A DNA stretch of 64,000 bases from Gnetum montanum (GCA_015680685.1 MNCI01007580.1:465034-529033), one strand, 5' to 3'; numbered from the stretch's first letter, positions 23,390 to 36,252 are shown. The notes: generated from the sequence alone by a model not told the origin. A program made the numbers and translations.

Positions 23390-24960
23390 GGGGGATACAA
23401 CTCTAACCCGCAAATGCATCTATAAGCTTGTCATGATGCCTATGCCTTACAAAACATAGAGAATGAATGGAAGAAATACAAGCTTTTCCCAAGGACACTC
23501 ATCAAGGAAGCTGAAAGTTGGTACCGGTCTTTAGAACTGGAATCTATTCGTAGATGGAGTACCATGCTAGAGCTATTTAATGACAAATATCAGACGTACT
23601 CCAGAGTGTCTAATTTAAGAAGGCAAATCCAAGGCTAGAAATAGAGAGCACATGAACGCTTGGATGTTGCCATAGGCTGATACTACTCCCTCTTACAAAA
23701 ATGCCCTAGCCATGGTTATTCTCAAAGGAAACAACTTCACCACATCATAGATGGACTTAGAGCAAAAAAAAGAAGAGCCCTTGGTGTGTATGCCGAAGGA
23801 AGATTGTCTAAACTGAGAACTCATTAGATCCAAAGGCTAATTGAGTAGGTAGCAAAAGAAGAAGGTGAGCTATGAAAAAGGGAAAATGCTGAAGAGTATA
23901 ATAGGGACCCTTTCTTCAGAAAATGAGAGGTTCAATTTTGTAATGAGGAGGAATCATCACTTGATGAAGTGGTGAATAGAAAGATCTTGCCCATCCAAAA
24001 ATTTGTTTATGATATTTCAACCAAGGTTGACAAGTTATAGGACTCTTTGGATGAAAAAATTCAAATCGCTTTGAAGATTTCTGAGGAATCCAAAGAGCAA
24101 AATAGTGATCGTAATTGCAAGAGGTGAAAAGAAGTTGAATGTGCCTACTAAAGGGGTAAGGGTAAAGCTGTTACAGTAGAGGAAGTTATGGAGTTTGACT
24201 CTAATGATGAAACTAAATGTGACATCTGTCAATACGAATATCCAAAGGGATGTTGCCCTTTGGTGTCACACTTACTAGAGTTTGGAGTATATGCATTGAA
24301 TCCTTGCCTAGCACATAGGCAAGCTCTAAGATGATTGCCTTATCCTCAAGGCAATCCATGATAGTTCCACCAACAACAACAAGCTTACTACCCATTACCC
24401 AAGTGGAACTCCTCTGTAATCATACAAATAATACCAACAGTGGTATCAACCACAATCGTGGGAAATACCACTACCAAGGTAGCAATGCCCTTATAGGAAA
24501 CTAGATCCATACGGGTACTATGTTTAGTAGCCCGTATCCCCTAGAAGTTCTACAAGTCATACATCATTCCAACATCACTATTACCCTCCAGAGTACCATT
24601 GAACATATTCACCATCTACTCAAGGGGAAAACCCATGGTCATATCCATATCATCCTCCGCATCCCTCTACACATACACCTCCACCTTCAGCCTAGTTACC
24701 TCCTACTCCATCCATGTAAGGTGAGATTCCTTCACAGCCACATCAACGAAATGGTACAAGGGTTGTACACTCACAACCCATTTTCCAACTAAGTGGTCCA
24801 AAAAATTGATCAAGAAAAAGACCTTTCTTTCGACCTAGTAGTCCTCTCCAACCCTCACAACCTACTCTAACTGATTGCCCTGCATTTCCAACATCCTCAT
24901 TTTCTACATCAAATACCTTTGAATGCCCTTCAAACCAAGTGCCGCCTAGAATCCACACTG
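23390..24960 (+). pseudogene. Element B gag, capsid/nucleocapsid part
   Basis: Gag resumes after element D with GGYNSNP.., then WYRSLELESIRRWSTMLEL and a nucleocapsid-like CDICQYEYPKGCCP near 24221-24265. A Pro/Ser/His-rich tail follows. Stops are frequent, and many fit CGA-to-TGA or CAA/CAG-to-TAA/TAG changes. It matches D gag and C gag segment by segment. Confidence 0.82.
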
Positions 24961-27900
24961 TAATGCTAACTCATGCTATTTCTGATTGGATCAAGGCTAG
25001 TAATCTTCCTACAAAAAGACTGATCCAGGAAGTCCACTCATTTATCTATAGATTTTTGAAAAAGATCCATGCAAGGCTCTTCTTGATTCTAGTTTCAGAG
25101 TTAATCTCATTTTCCATGATATGTACAAGGCCTGGTGATGGGACGCGACATCACATGGGCCGCAATATCGTGTCGGAAGCTGCGATATTGCGTACACGAT
25201 ATCGCAGCCCGTCGCCACTTCTATAAATAAGAGGCGGATCTCCCTTGTTTCTCCATCTAGATCTAGACCTTAGTCAAACTCTTGCCATTTTTCCATTCTA
25301 GTGTTAGAATAATTTCCATGTGCCCGTTGTAGGAGTCCCAAAGTGAACAGATCTTTATTCGAGCAATTCTGTACCTGAGCACACAATTGTGTACAACAAT
25401 AAAGATGAACTTTTGGATAAACCTTGCAGCATATGGACTAAGCTAAATAGGAATTTAATTATTGTTAATTGTTTAAATGCTTTCCTAAGGACTTAATCTC
25501 TCTCAACCCTCAACTCTCATAGTTAAGTGCATTTAGTACGACCTCTTCGAGCAAGTGCATTACGCTTGGTAATCCCAGTAACGAATAGCGTTTGGTAATC
25601 CTAGTAGCATTTGCATTAGTTTAGGGTGTGAACGGCAAGTGGGAATGGATATTTTTGCTAGGATAATTAAAGCTTAGGTAGTGAAAGTTAGTTATTTAGT
25701 CTCTTCACCCTTTCCCCTCTTAGCATAGGCGATTAAAACATAAAAGACATAAAAATCATATACCTCAAGTTCACTTAACCATACAATCGTGAAAAATACA
25801 AGTGAGCTTGGGAAGACAACGACTGATTAACCTTAAGTGTTCCATAAGGCGCGTAAGCACTTAGTCCTTGGAGTTCGACTGGATTGCGTGTGAAAACACT
25901 CGTATTCGTATGGTTGAGTGTAGGGGTACCTCACCACTTATCACCTGGAATCTACCACCTCTCAAGAAGGGAAATATTCATTTAGAATTAGTAGATTAGT
26001 CAATTACTGTCCCTCTGGGATTTGTAGAGAACATTGTGACCACAGTTTATGGGTGGTCCTATCTTGTTGATTTTCTGGTGATCAAAGTGGATAACTGCAA
26101 AAGTGACTTTCCCATCATTATGGGAAGGTTAAGCATGGTTGATGCATGTATGGGCATAAGGGACCTATATTTAGAAATATCCAAGGAAAATGAGCTAGGT
26201 AAGATAGAGAAGAAGCGTATTCCATGCATCGCGTATAGTGATAATGGATGCAATTATGTGCAAAAGATTTGGTCAATCAAGAGCACATACATTAAAGCAT
26301 GTAATTAGTGGGCACAAGAGATTAATATTTAGAAATGTCTATATGCAGTAGCCACAAAATAGGAGGGTACCCAATGGTTGATAGCTAACTCAAATAGCAG
26401 CACATTATGCATGGAACCAACTGAGAGCCTCACATGTGCATATGTTAAAGGCATGAATAAAATTAAACAAGTTCATTCCCAACTCTCTGATGAAGATGAT
26501 GATACATGTTGGGGAGAGTTGGAAATCCCTGATCACTTCAATCAGGAGCCTTTAGAGCTAAAAAATTTATAGACCGGTATGAAGTATGCATTTTTAAAGA
26601 ATGGCAAACTAGTCATAATTAATGCCAAACTTGCTATTGAACAAAAAGGAAAGTTGTTGAAGGTGATGAATAAATGGTTAACAGCCTTTTCTTGGTCATA
26701 TCCAAAGCTAACAGAAATCGACCTAAGGATATGCTAGCATTGCATTTACACTAACCTGGCCATGAAGCCTAGAAGGTAACTGCAAAGGTTGATGAACCCC
26801 AAATTGAAGCAAATCGTTAAAGAGGAAATAGAGCAACTCCTCAAGATGCGGTTCATCTATCGAATTGTAGATAGTGAGTGGGCTAGTCCATTCGTAATTG
26901 TACCAAAGAAGGATGGCAAATGGTGGGTCTGCATCAACTTTAGGATGTTGAATATGGCAACATTTAAAGATCATTTTCCTTTGCCATTTGTGGATCAAGT
27001 GTTAGATACCATATATAGGCATTGTTATTATAGCTTCTTGGATAGTTATAGTGGCTATAACCAACTCCAAATTACACTAGAAGACTAGGCCAAAACAACA
27101 TTCATGAGTTCCTAGGGAACTTTTGCATATTATAAGATGCCATTTGGCCTATGCAATGCCCTTGCAACATTTTAACGCTTGGTCCTTAGTATCTTTTAAC
27201 AACAGATTGGTAGTGGTGTTGAAGTCTTCATGGATGACTTTTCCACCTATGGAGCTACCTTTGAGCAAGCCTTGGACTGACTTGAGCAAGTATTTAAGAG
27301 ATGCGTTGAGACAAACGTGTGGCTCAACTAGCATAAAAGGGATTGAGGTAGACCCAAAAAAGATAAGGATCATCTAAGGAATAACATGCCAACTAAAGAT
27401 TGTAAAAGATATTCGATCATTCCTTGGACACACTGGCTACTATCAGTGATTTATAAAGAATTTCTCTAAGATCGCAAAGTCGTTGGTAGAGCTTACAAAG
27501 AAAGATGCACCTTTTATTTGAACTAAAGAATGTGAACATCCATTCCAATAATTAAAGGAGAAACTCGTAGAAACACCAATCCTATGAGCACCAGATTGGT
27601 CCAAACCCTTCCACATCATGCCAATGCATCTAACTATACTTTGGGAGTGGTGCTCATGCAGATGGACGATAAGAAATGTCCATACTATATCCACTACACG
27701 AGTCGAAGCATTGTGAGAGCACAGTTAAATTACACCACCATGGAGAAAGAACTAATGGCAGTGGTGTATGCACTAGAAAAGTTTAGACACTATGTGCTTG
27801 GTTACAAAGTATTTGTACATACGGACCATAGTGAAATCTGCTTCCTTAGGAACAAGCCAACGATGAGCCCTCATGTCATATGGTGTCTCATGATCTTGCA

Positions 27901-29429
27901 AGAATTCAACCTTACTATGGTAGATCGAAAAAGGATCGAGAATGTGATCGCTTACCACCTCTCTCGCTTAAAATGGGATAATAAAGAGGAGGAGAGCTCG
28001 CTCTCTCATAAGTTTCCAAACAAACTCCTCTTTATAGGAGCAATAAGTGAACAAACACCTACAAAAGCAACATGGTAGAATGGCATCCTCATCCTACCTT
28101 CTTACTCAGAAGATGCCACAAGACTTGGATCTTAGGAAAGAAGCAACAATTTCTTCATTAGGTCAAATACTTCATGGAAATTAATGGACACCTCTTCAAG
28201 GTGTGTGCTGATGGCTTGATTCGTTGGTGTATCCCTGACGAAGATCAATTACACGTTCTCTAGGATGCTCACGAAGGGCCTTGCAAAGGCCACTATGCAA
28301 GGAGACACATGGCCATAAAAATCCTGATGGCAAGATACTATTGGCCTATAATATTTAGGGACACCCATCTATTTGTCAAGTATTTTGAATGTTGTTGATG
28401 AGACCTAAGGGGGGGGGGGGTGACTATTATGGAGGGTCCTCAATAGTAGATTCAACCATTGGAACTTTTCGACATATGGGGCATTGATTTCATAGGTCTC
28501 ATTGCACCCATGTCCAACGGGAAGGCATATATTATAGTAGTAGTTGACTACTACACAAAATGAATAGAAGTGGTAGTCGTTACTGATTGTACATAATCCA
28601 TTGCTGCCAAATTTATACAACAAAACATTGTGAATAGGTTTGGGATGCCACGTTCACTAATTTCTGACAATGGAACTCACTTCATAGGTGCCACCTTTAG
28701 AAAATTAATGCAACGCTTGGGGGTAGAACATAAATTAACAACACCTTGCCACCCCCAAGCCAACGGTCAAGTAGAGGTAACCAACTAGGAGATTACAAAA
28801 ATACTAAGTGTATCATTAGCAAATATAGGAAGGATTGAAGTAAAAAAATTAACAATAATCTTTGGGCTTATCATTCAACTTGGAAGCTTCCTATTGGCTA
28901 TTCTCCCTATGAGTTAGTGTATGGAAAACTTCCAACGCTCCTGATCCAATCCAAGCTTCGTACACTCTCAACGGCCTGTGATCTAAACCTTGACCCATGT
29001 CTAGCACAGAAGGAAAGATTAATCAATCTAAATGTGTTAGATGAAAATCAATTAGTGGCCCTATCCTTGAATGAGGTGAATAAAGCATTGAGAAAACAAC
29101 GCCATGACCTCAAAATAAGGAAAGTAAAACTTTAACAAGGAGATAAGGTCCTCTACTGGAACCCCACACATGTACCTCAAAAGGAAAAATTTCAAACATT
29201 GTGGGAGGGACCTTATATAATTAATCAAACCTTTTTCTATGGGGCCACAATAATCTACAAACTTGACAACCCAAATAAAAAGCTGTTGGTCAACATTCAA
29301 CAAGCAAAGCCTTTCCTAGAACTAAGATAGGCTAGTGCAATTACCGCCTCTATGAATGGACAACCACACTCTATTTTTTGGATCTCCCCCTTCCAACTTA
29401 GTCATGGGGAAGATGGCCATTCATGCTAA
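24961..29429 (+). pseudogene. Element B pol (protease, RT, RNase H, integrase, env-proximal tail), interrupted by a solo LTR
   Basis: The protease N-part ends at NLIFHDMYKAW (25135) and resumes at NLPPLKKGNIHLELVD (25944 on). RT lies at about 26789-27500 and retains PKKDGKWWVC and VFMDDFSTYG. RNase H is at 27584-28078 (TMEKELMAVVYALEKFRHY, FVHTDHS). The integrase zinc region lies around 28200-28400 and the core around 28470-28810, with SDNGTHF and NGQVEVTN, so the catalytic Glu is kept, unlike in D and E. The C-terminal KFQTLWEGPYII follows, and the last codons encode QLSHGEDGHSC across a polypurine-like tract. Numerous stops occur. A 12-G run sits at 28409-28420. Confidence 0.88.
25136..25943 (+). 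repeat. Solo LTR inserted in element B protease
   Basis: It starts TGATGGG and ends CTTATCA, flanked by exact 5-bp duplications CCTGG (25131-25135, 25944-25948). Host pol continues across it. U3 has GATATC palindromes and CTATAAATA; the poly(A) stem arms are at 25352-25359 and 25398-25405. It belongs to the A/E subfamily. A solo LTR results from recombination between the two LTRs of one inserted element. Confidence 0.93.
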
Positions 29430-30302
29430 CCATCAATATGGCTTCCCAATTTTTTCTACCTTTTTTTTCATGTTTTTGATTTTTACAAATTATTTACTTT
29501 ACAAATTTTGGATTTTTCAAATTTTTCTAATTTTACATCCTTGTTAGTACTTTTGAACCTTTCTTGATTATTTTACACTTTCTTATATATTTTTACTTTT
29601 TTTTATTTTGTTTTTATCAAGTGTGGTATTTCCTTATTTTTTCTACTAAAATTGCTTTATTATCACAAGACATAGTGCCACTGTTGTTTTTTACTAATGA
29701 TGGTTTGTGCTTAATGTTGTGATTGTTGACGTCTGGATTCTATTTTTGAATTCTAATGTGTGATGACTTTGACATGATTTATTTTTCATGGAACAGGTAG
29801 TGAGTCCACGTCATCTGCCCATCCAATAGACTCTATGGTTTTCCTTGTTTTGGGAATTTGAGGTCCCTTTCATTAAAGAAACTTTCAATTAATGAGTAAC
29901 CTTGGTAGTTTCAGAATTGGGAAGGATTCAAAGGTTTGTAAAGGGTGTGACGTCAAGGGGACTCAATACTCTTTGTACTCTTCTACTTGCTTGAGTGCTT
30001 GAGTGTTTTTCATGGACTTATTATCATTCCAAACCACCCATTGAAGGAAGTCAAAATAACAATGTTGCATGGTGTGGTTCCCATTCAAAAAATAATAATG
30101 GAAATTCAAAGCACACCCCTTCGACATGATCAAGTCCTTGCATGGTGTGGTTCCCATTTCAAAAAAAAAAAAAAACAATGGGAATTCAAAGCACATCCCT
30201 TAGACAAATAAACGAGCTACAAGCACTGGTATGGAACTCGAACAACATGTACATATGCTTGAAGGTCCCCTCTAACTAAGGCCCTCTCTCTCACTTCCAT
30301 AA
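29430..30302 (+). other. Post-pol noncoding region of element B
   Basis: A U-rich tract (about 29450-29600) is followed by two copies of the conserved poly-U/poly-A hairpin motif. These lie at 30067-30121 and 30140-30201 (GGTGTGGTTCCCAT paired with GAATTCAAAGCACA..). A segment shared with D and E follows around 30215-30290. There is no coding domain. Confidence 0.65.
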
Positions 30303-32387
30303 TTGCTACACTGGGAGATTGAGAAGAGTTTCAAAGAAAATGAATGTGGAAGGAAGACCTTACCCTTTCCATGCCTCATCCAAAAACTTTGCAAGAGGGT
30401 AGGAATTGTTCACTACTCTAACGATACACTCAGGCATACTCCTTTGGCTTCATGGTTCAAGATCATGAAAAAGAAGATGCCAATGATGACTCAATTAGAG
30501 GAGCAGCCACCACCACCACCCACTCAGGGAATAGTGCCAGAGGCCTGCGTAGCCATTAAGCATTTATGAAAAATTTGAGAACAACTCTTGAGCAAATAAG
30601 AGCAACATGCAGGAATGAGTGGGGCAGATCCATTTGTGTACCAGCTAGTAATGAGTCATCTTAATGAGGTGGCTTGAATAGTTAGCCAAATGGAGAAGGG
30701 TGGTCCAATCTTCTTTGCCCAAAGAACATAGTTGCCCATGAGGTTGGATGTCAACACTCAGGAGGTGATGGTGTCACTATTGCAATACCATCTATTCCTA
30801 GAAATCTTTGGGAATGTTGCCACTTTCTTGATGCGACTATAGAAAGGCGAAGGGGCAACTATCTTGGTGATGCAACACCAAGGATAGGAGATAGCAGTTG
30901 AAGTGGTTACTAACCATGTTGTAGAAGCATTGAATGCACCTATGACATCTATACCAGCCATATCTGCACTGCAAGATATGCAAACATCCATAGGAGCGAT
31001 TACTAGGAAATTAAATGTAGCTTAGCATGAAAAATTGCTAGAACGAATGGTGGGAATTGAGCAACTAACTCTGGAAATATTTGGTCTTTCAAAAAACATC
31101 ACTATGACCCAATTAGAGCTATTGAATGCAAAGGTAGATGTATTATTTTAGAGGGGCAACTAGAAATGGCTTAAGAGAAAAATCAACGCTCAGCCACGGA
31201 GGTTTCCAAACTTCGTTCCAAACTTGTGGATCCTATAATCCTCATCCCAGTAGTGACAAGAGATAAAGCTCTCAAACAGTTTCAAGAATGATTTCAAAAA
31301 GTTGAGGAGGATGTAGTAATGGCCATCTTTAAATAGTTTGTAGTTGGAACCTAAAACATACTCAATCTAGAGGGACTTGAATTCGATGCGCTAAGAGAAT
31401 GAAACATTGACCACATAGAATTATTGCCTACAAAATGTTGATGCTCAGAAGGGTCAAATGTAAGAATTTATTCATTAATAGCAAGAGCATCTTCTTAGTG
31501 TAAACACTGAACTGAGGAAATTGGCCATGGAAAATCGCAATTTGTCAATGGAGGAGGTATGCATCTTGCGTTAGAATTCTACCATCGAGATTTCTGCTTG
31601 GAATAATGAAGCCCTCAAATTTGAGAAAGTGAAAAATCGCTACAAGAAGCAGGTTGGCTTGTAGAAAGAAGTTAATGAGAAACAGATCTAGATGACAAAG
31701 TCAAAAATGAATGAAGTCCTCCAACAACTCCAACAAGGAAGAGAAGTGTGGCAACCCATCATTGATAGGATTGATGCCTATAACAAAGCGTAGATCCACT
31801 TAAAGGAGTTGCAGATCAAGGAAATGATACAATATATGGAGTTAGCCAATGTCTGTTATGCAAACCTAGTAATGCTGACTGCCAGACGACCACTGTCGAA
31901 GTTAGAAAAATAAGTGGCTAGCTTGTATTTGCTATACGAAGCTACGTTCAAACACTACAAGGACACTAAGAAAAAGCTTGAGATTGCTAACACTGAACTT
32001 GAAGTTCTCAGAGGGCGATTTAGAGATCAACAATCTATGGCTAAGAACCTAGCCAGATGGATGAATGACTACCAAGAGCTGAAGAACACAGTCAGGGCAT
32101 TCGACATTGAATGCAAATAGTTCGCTACCTAGTTCATCAATGTAAAGGAGTTATTTTCAACAATATTGTGTCCTTGGGATGTGCTCATTCCAACCCACAT
32201 TGGGAAAGCTACATGGATGGTGCATGATCCTAGGAGTAAGGAGGAGAAAATGAAAGCACTACTAGATGCTTTCCACCTCCCGCTTGAAGTTGCAGTAGCA
32301 ATAGGATAGCTACAACCACCACTTGTGTGTGAAGCTAGTGAAGGTCCCTTAGAGCCTCAGGAACCACCTTCGCCTGGGATCATTTGA
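30303..32387 (+). pseudogene. Element B env-like/coiled-coil gene, N-terminally truncated
   Basis: A single frame, broken by stops, runs from 30303 to TGA at 32385-32387. Its first part (LPFPCLIQKLCKRVGI) matches the end of the conserved domain in element C (LPFSCLIKKLCKRVGI); the domain's N-terminal two thirds are missing. A Pro run and a long Lys/Glu/Gln/Leu-rich coiled-coil region follow. Near the end come CPWDVL and then a Pro/Glu-rich terminus, as in C. The product's role is unknown. Athila-type elements carry an env-like ORF here, but no signal peptide or membrane segment is visible in this copy. Confidence 0.75.
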
Positions 32388-32620
32388 TCTTCTCCAATAG
32401 CTTCACAACATTAAGGAACATGCTATCTGATTTTTGAAAGGTTGAGTCATGGTGTTCAATTTTGTGTCTTGAACACCACCATTTTTTGTAATGTGTTTGA
32501 TTAATAAACTTGGGTACTCCATTTTTTGTCAAGTCAGTTAGTTTGTTTTGTTTGAGAAAAAGTTAGTTAATAATCCCATACCTTCCCAATTTTGTAAAAG
32601 AACTCAAGGATGAGTTTTCA

Positions 32621-32636
32621 TTTAGTCATGGGAGTA
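32621..32636 (+). other. 3' polypurine tract of element B
   Basis: TTTAGTCATGGGAGTA directly precedes the 3' LTR. It is one base different from the tract in element A. Confidence 0.75.
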
Positions 32637-33542
32637 TGATGAGTTATGTTTTGTCAGCTACATCGACAAGACCTTGTTGATGTGACCTTGTCATCTGGGC
32701 CTCATTGACGAGGCCTAATTGATGCATCATATCATGTGTCGATGTGGCCCCGTGAACATAGTGCCTATAGTCGGCTATAAATACGTGTGTAGCCTTATTT
32801 ATGGCAAGTAGAGATTGTAGTTACAGCAAAGCTCTTACAACTTTTCCATTTGAAAGTTAGAATTTTTCCCCTGAGTGCCTGCAGCAAGAGTTATTGAGTG
32901 TATGGATCTTTATTCGAGCATTGTTGTACTTGAGCACAATAGTGTGTGTGGCAATAAAGATGAGCTTTTTGATAAACCTTGCAGCACTTTGGATAGATTA
33001 GCTATTTCAATTATGCATTCAATGATTTTAATTATTTATTAAATATTTTCTAGTTATTACATTAATGAAGCAATTAAGCCAAATAGATTACACACATAAG
33101 TACGACCGCTTCGAGCATACAATGTATTCACTTGGTAATCCCAACAGCATTATTGCTTGGTATGCCGAATAGCGTAGCGCTTGGTCACCCAGTAGTTGAT
33201 ACGTGGGTTCAGGATGTGCATGGAAAGTGGGATCAGATGCTTATGTTAGGAGTAGTTAAATGCTAGTTAATTTAGATTAGTTAATCAAATTCCTTTTATC
33301 TACATTTTGAGCACCAAACTATAAAACACAAAATGATAAAAATTGGATGCTTCAGTTACACTTAACCATACTAACAAACATCACAAGTGTAATTGGGAAG
33401 ACAATGATTGACCTTAGGGCTAGATTCACTTTCTAAAGAACTAGTGCATTGGAAATAATAAAGTCCATGAAATACGACTAGATCACACATGAACGCTTTG
33501 TGATTCATATGGTTGGGTGTAGGGGTACCTCATCACTCATCA
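32637..33542 (+). repeat. 3' LTR of element B
   Basis: TGATGAG..CTCATCA ends, followed by target duplication AAATG. The poly(A)-signal stem arms TCTTTATT (32907-32914) and AATAAAGA (32953-32960) are both intact. It differs from the 5' LTR by many transitions and small indels. Confidence 0.9.
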
Positions 33543-33547
33543 AAATG

Positions 33548-35362
33548 GATTAAAGAATAATTTTTGGGATAAAGGGAATGATGAAAAATACTTGTAAAAT
33601 GAGTTGAAAAATAAATTGAGAGAATGGGAATTTCCATCCGCATCTTACAAAGAATTGTTTGGTGTGAGTGTAAGTTTATTATGAGATTTATGAATGGATC
33701 ATTGATTGGTAGTTGTGGTTGTAAGTAGAGTTAGCATGAGAGAGTCGGTTGGTTCATAGGGTAACCCTGGTTGTCGGATTAAGCCTTATTTTACTATGGC
33801 CCTTGTAAGGGATCCATCTTGAGTAAGGGAAGAATTTGATCATTTCTTAGTTCTTTATTTGACATTTTAGAAGGTTAGAAGTATCTTTGAACAATTTATT
33901 TGTTGGGATTGATATATTGTAGATAGAGTTGTACATCACATTAAGGATCTTGAAACCAATAAAAGACCTGCGGACATATTTAGTAGGTTTGACACTAGGC
34001 GTTGAAAGACATATACATGGCAAAATTTAATATATGATACACATGATAAAAATGAGTAAAGGGTGCTAACTCTACATGGTTGTTAGGTGGTGGTAGTGGG
34101 AAGAGTTTTTATTTAATATTTTTATAATGCTTCTATGATTGATGGTTCTATGCTTGATGTTTTTTTTATAATACTAACAATTTTATGCAAGGCATGTACC
34201 CCACTCCATACACCTCAATTCCATGGCACATCTCAATAGATCACATAGGAAATAATTATAATGCTAACCTTACTTGATCATATTTATGCTAATCCTTTTA
34301 GGATAATTTTAGGAAACGATGGCACTGGTAGACTTGAGGATAATAATGAAGTGTAGATCAAGGTGTCTGATTTTTGTAAAATTTGGGATTCATGTTGAGA
34401 GATGCTTAAAGCATGTTTTGCCTTTATATGTTGTTTTATATTTAGGAATTAACTTGGATATGGCATTTTGATAGTGTAAATTAGACATGTGCTGATTTAA
34501 TTTCCATGCATATGATGCTATTTTGGCATAATAAATCTTTTTAAACTACATGTCTAGATAGGGTAATTCTTCTATTTTTATAGTAATGCTTTTACTTATC
34601 TTCCTTTATAACTTATTTCTTTTCCAAGTTGGTTAAGCTTGCTAAGGGAAACCATAGTCACAGGGTAAGCACACTTTTGTTGTCAATTGGTTATTACTAT
34701 TTATCAATTTTTCTTGCCTATTGGAGCTTGTTCAAACCTAAATTAAACTGAGATATTCATAGAAACCCCTTGGGCATCTCATTGTCCTTCCTTCTCTTCT
34801 TTGTGTGTCCTGATCTTTCACACTTCTATCTTGATCTAAGTTAAGGCGTATGGCAAAAAGTATATTATGCATGAAATTGATTTTACTTCAAATGCACTCT
34901 TCATCATGGTGGTACTCTTACTAGTGCTTGATTACTCACTCCTCAAGTTCTTAGAACTTCATGTACATCTGTGTGTGATTAAGCACCTCTTACTTGTGCT
35001 TATAGAAATATGTGTGAATGTCTACAAGTATTTTTAAGATTTAAATTGTATCGAGTTAGTTTGCATTCTCTTTTTATCTCATTTGCCTAATTTCCTATTA
35101 TGTCATTTTGTATCTAATCCACTTATGTTTATTCCTGTGGATCAACAATTTGGTCATTGATATAGATCCAAGCGCATACTAAATATTTCATTATACAAGT
35201 CACTTGAAACATGTAGACCTGAATTTACTATAAAAATCATGAAAAATGTCTGAATACTAAGAGTATGAGTAATACAAAATATTCCATGACATAACATTCT
35301 TTTAACATTTTATATTCCAACTCGCATTTCATATTTCATCATCATATGAATCATACTCCTTT
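33548..35362. other. Intergenic DNA between elements B and C
   Basis: AT-rich sequence with no frame, domain or repeat structure that I recognise. It may be an older, unrecognisable repeat. Confidence 0.4.
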
Positions 35363-35367
35363 ATTCA

Positions 35368-36233
35368 TGATGAATCGTGATTCATCTGGTTGCGATATTG
35401 GACCCACGATATCGAATACGTGATATCGCACCCAACAACGATATCAGATCTACGATATCGTGGTTCCTATGTGGGTCTATAAATACACATGTAGGCAGAC
35501 AAGATGGAAGTCATTAGTCCTTAGTCTTTCTGTCAGTTTTAAGAGTCNCACCCAACAACGATATCAGATCTACGATATCGTGGTTCCTATGTGGGTCTAT
35601 AAATACACATGTAGGCAGACGAGATGGAAGTCATTAGTCCTTAGTCTTTCTGTCAGTTTTAAGAGTCAAGTTTAGTGTATGATCTTTTTGTCATTTTTTC
35701 CTCTCAACTCTTTTCTCCTAGTGCATGCCTGCAGTGTGATGATTATAATTGTACGACATCCTTTATTTGAGTGTGACGTACTTGGACATGCACATGACCA
35801 GTAATAAAGATCGATATTACTTCATCATTGCAGCATTTACTTAGTTTAATTATTTAATTATTATTGTTATTTATTGCTTGATTAAGTCATACTCATTCCA
35901 TGTTTAAGGAGTTTAGGGTGAAGAGGTTAGCTTAGATTCTCTCCCTCTATTTTCTCTTAGCATAACTCTCTCTCCCTTTTCCTCCTAGCTTAGCTAAGAT
36001 TATCTTCCATCACCTTCAGGAGTAGCATTAGTTTAGGAACACATCGTACACCTCACTCTGGACTAAACCATACGTGACAAAGCAATTATTGGTCCAGGTG
36101 GGAAGACAGTGAACTACGATCAGCGAGTAATAATTTAGATACCACAACTAGCCCATCTGTAGAGTTCGACCACATCGTGCATGAAACACTCGTATTCGTA
36201 TGGTTAAGTGTAGGGGTACCTCACCACTCATTA
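35368..36233 (+). repeat. 5' LTR of element C
   Basis: It starts TGATGAATCG and ends CTCATTA. GATATC-type cores lie at about 35393, 35408, 35422, 35440 and 35454, with CTATAAATA after them. A near-identical 119-bp copy follows across the N at 35548. The poly(A) stem arms are CTTTATT (35761-35767) and AATAAAG (35813-35819). About 47 bp at 35879-35925 are inverted relative to the 3' LTR, and roughly 140 bp are missing. Confidence 0.88.
35429..35667. other. Assembly gap with duplicated flank (N at 35548)
   Basis: Bases 35429-35547 and 35549-35667 are the same 119 bp with one difference, separated by a single N. The 3' LTR of the same element has this block once, so the duplication is most likely two overlapping contigs joined without merging. 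Confidence 0.9.
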
Positions 36234-36234
36234 T

Positions 36235-36252
36235 TGGCACCGTTGCCAGGGA
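36235..36252 (+). other. Primer binding site of element C (tRNA-Asp)
   Basis: TGGCACCGTTGCCAGGGA has 16 of 18 matches to the complement of the tRNA-Asp 3' end. It is the best preserved of the three primer sites in the window. Confidence 0.85.

Larger units (their letters stand above)
11388..33542 (+). mobile_element. Element B: full-length Athila-like Gypsy retrotransposon, interrupted by two insertions
   Basis: LTRs at 11388-12307 and 32637-33542 flank gag, pol and an env-like/coiled-coil gene. The 5-bp target duplication AAATG is exact at 11383-11387 and 33543-33547. Without the inserted element D (13374-23389) and the solo LTR with one target copy, B is about 11.3 kb. The order gag, protease, RT, RNase H, integrase, env-like ORF plus a tRNA-Asp primer site fits the Athila lineage of Ty3/Gypsy. 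Many stop codons make it defective. Its U3 differs from the other elements here (GTCGAC-type rather than GATATC-type palindromes). The LTRs are clearly diverged, so it is old. Confidence 0.92.

Noticed and set aside
35393-35470. Regularly spaced palindromes that could suggest a CRISPR-like array
   Set aside because: Units are under 10 bp in a plant LTR, spacers are not unique inserts of fixed length, and no cas gene exists.
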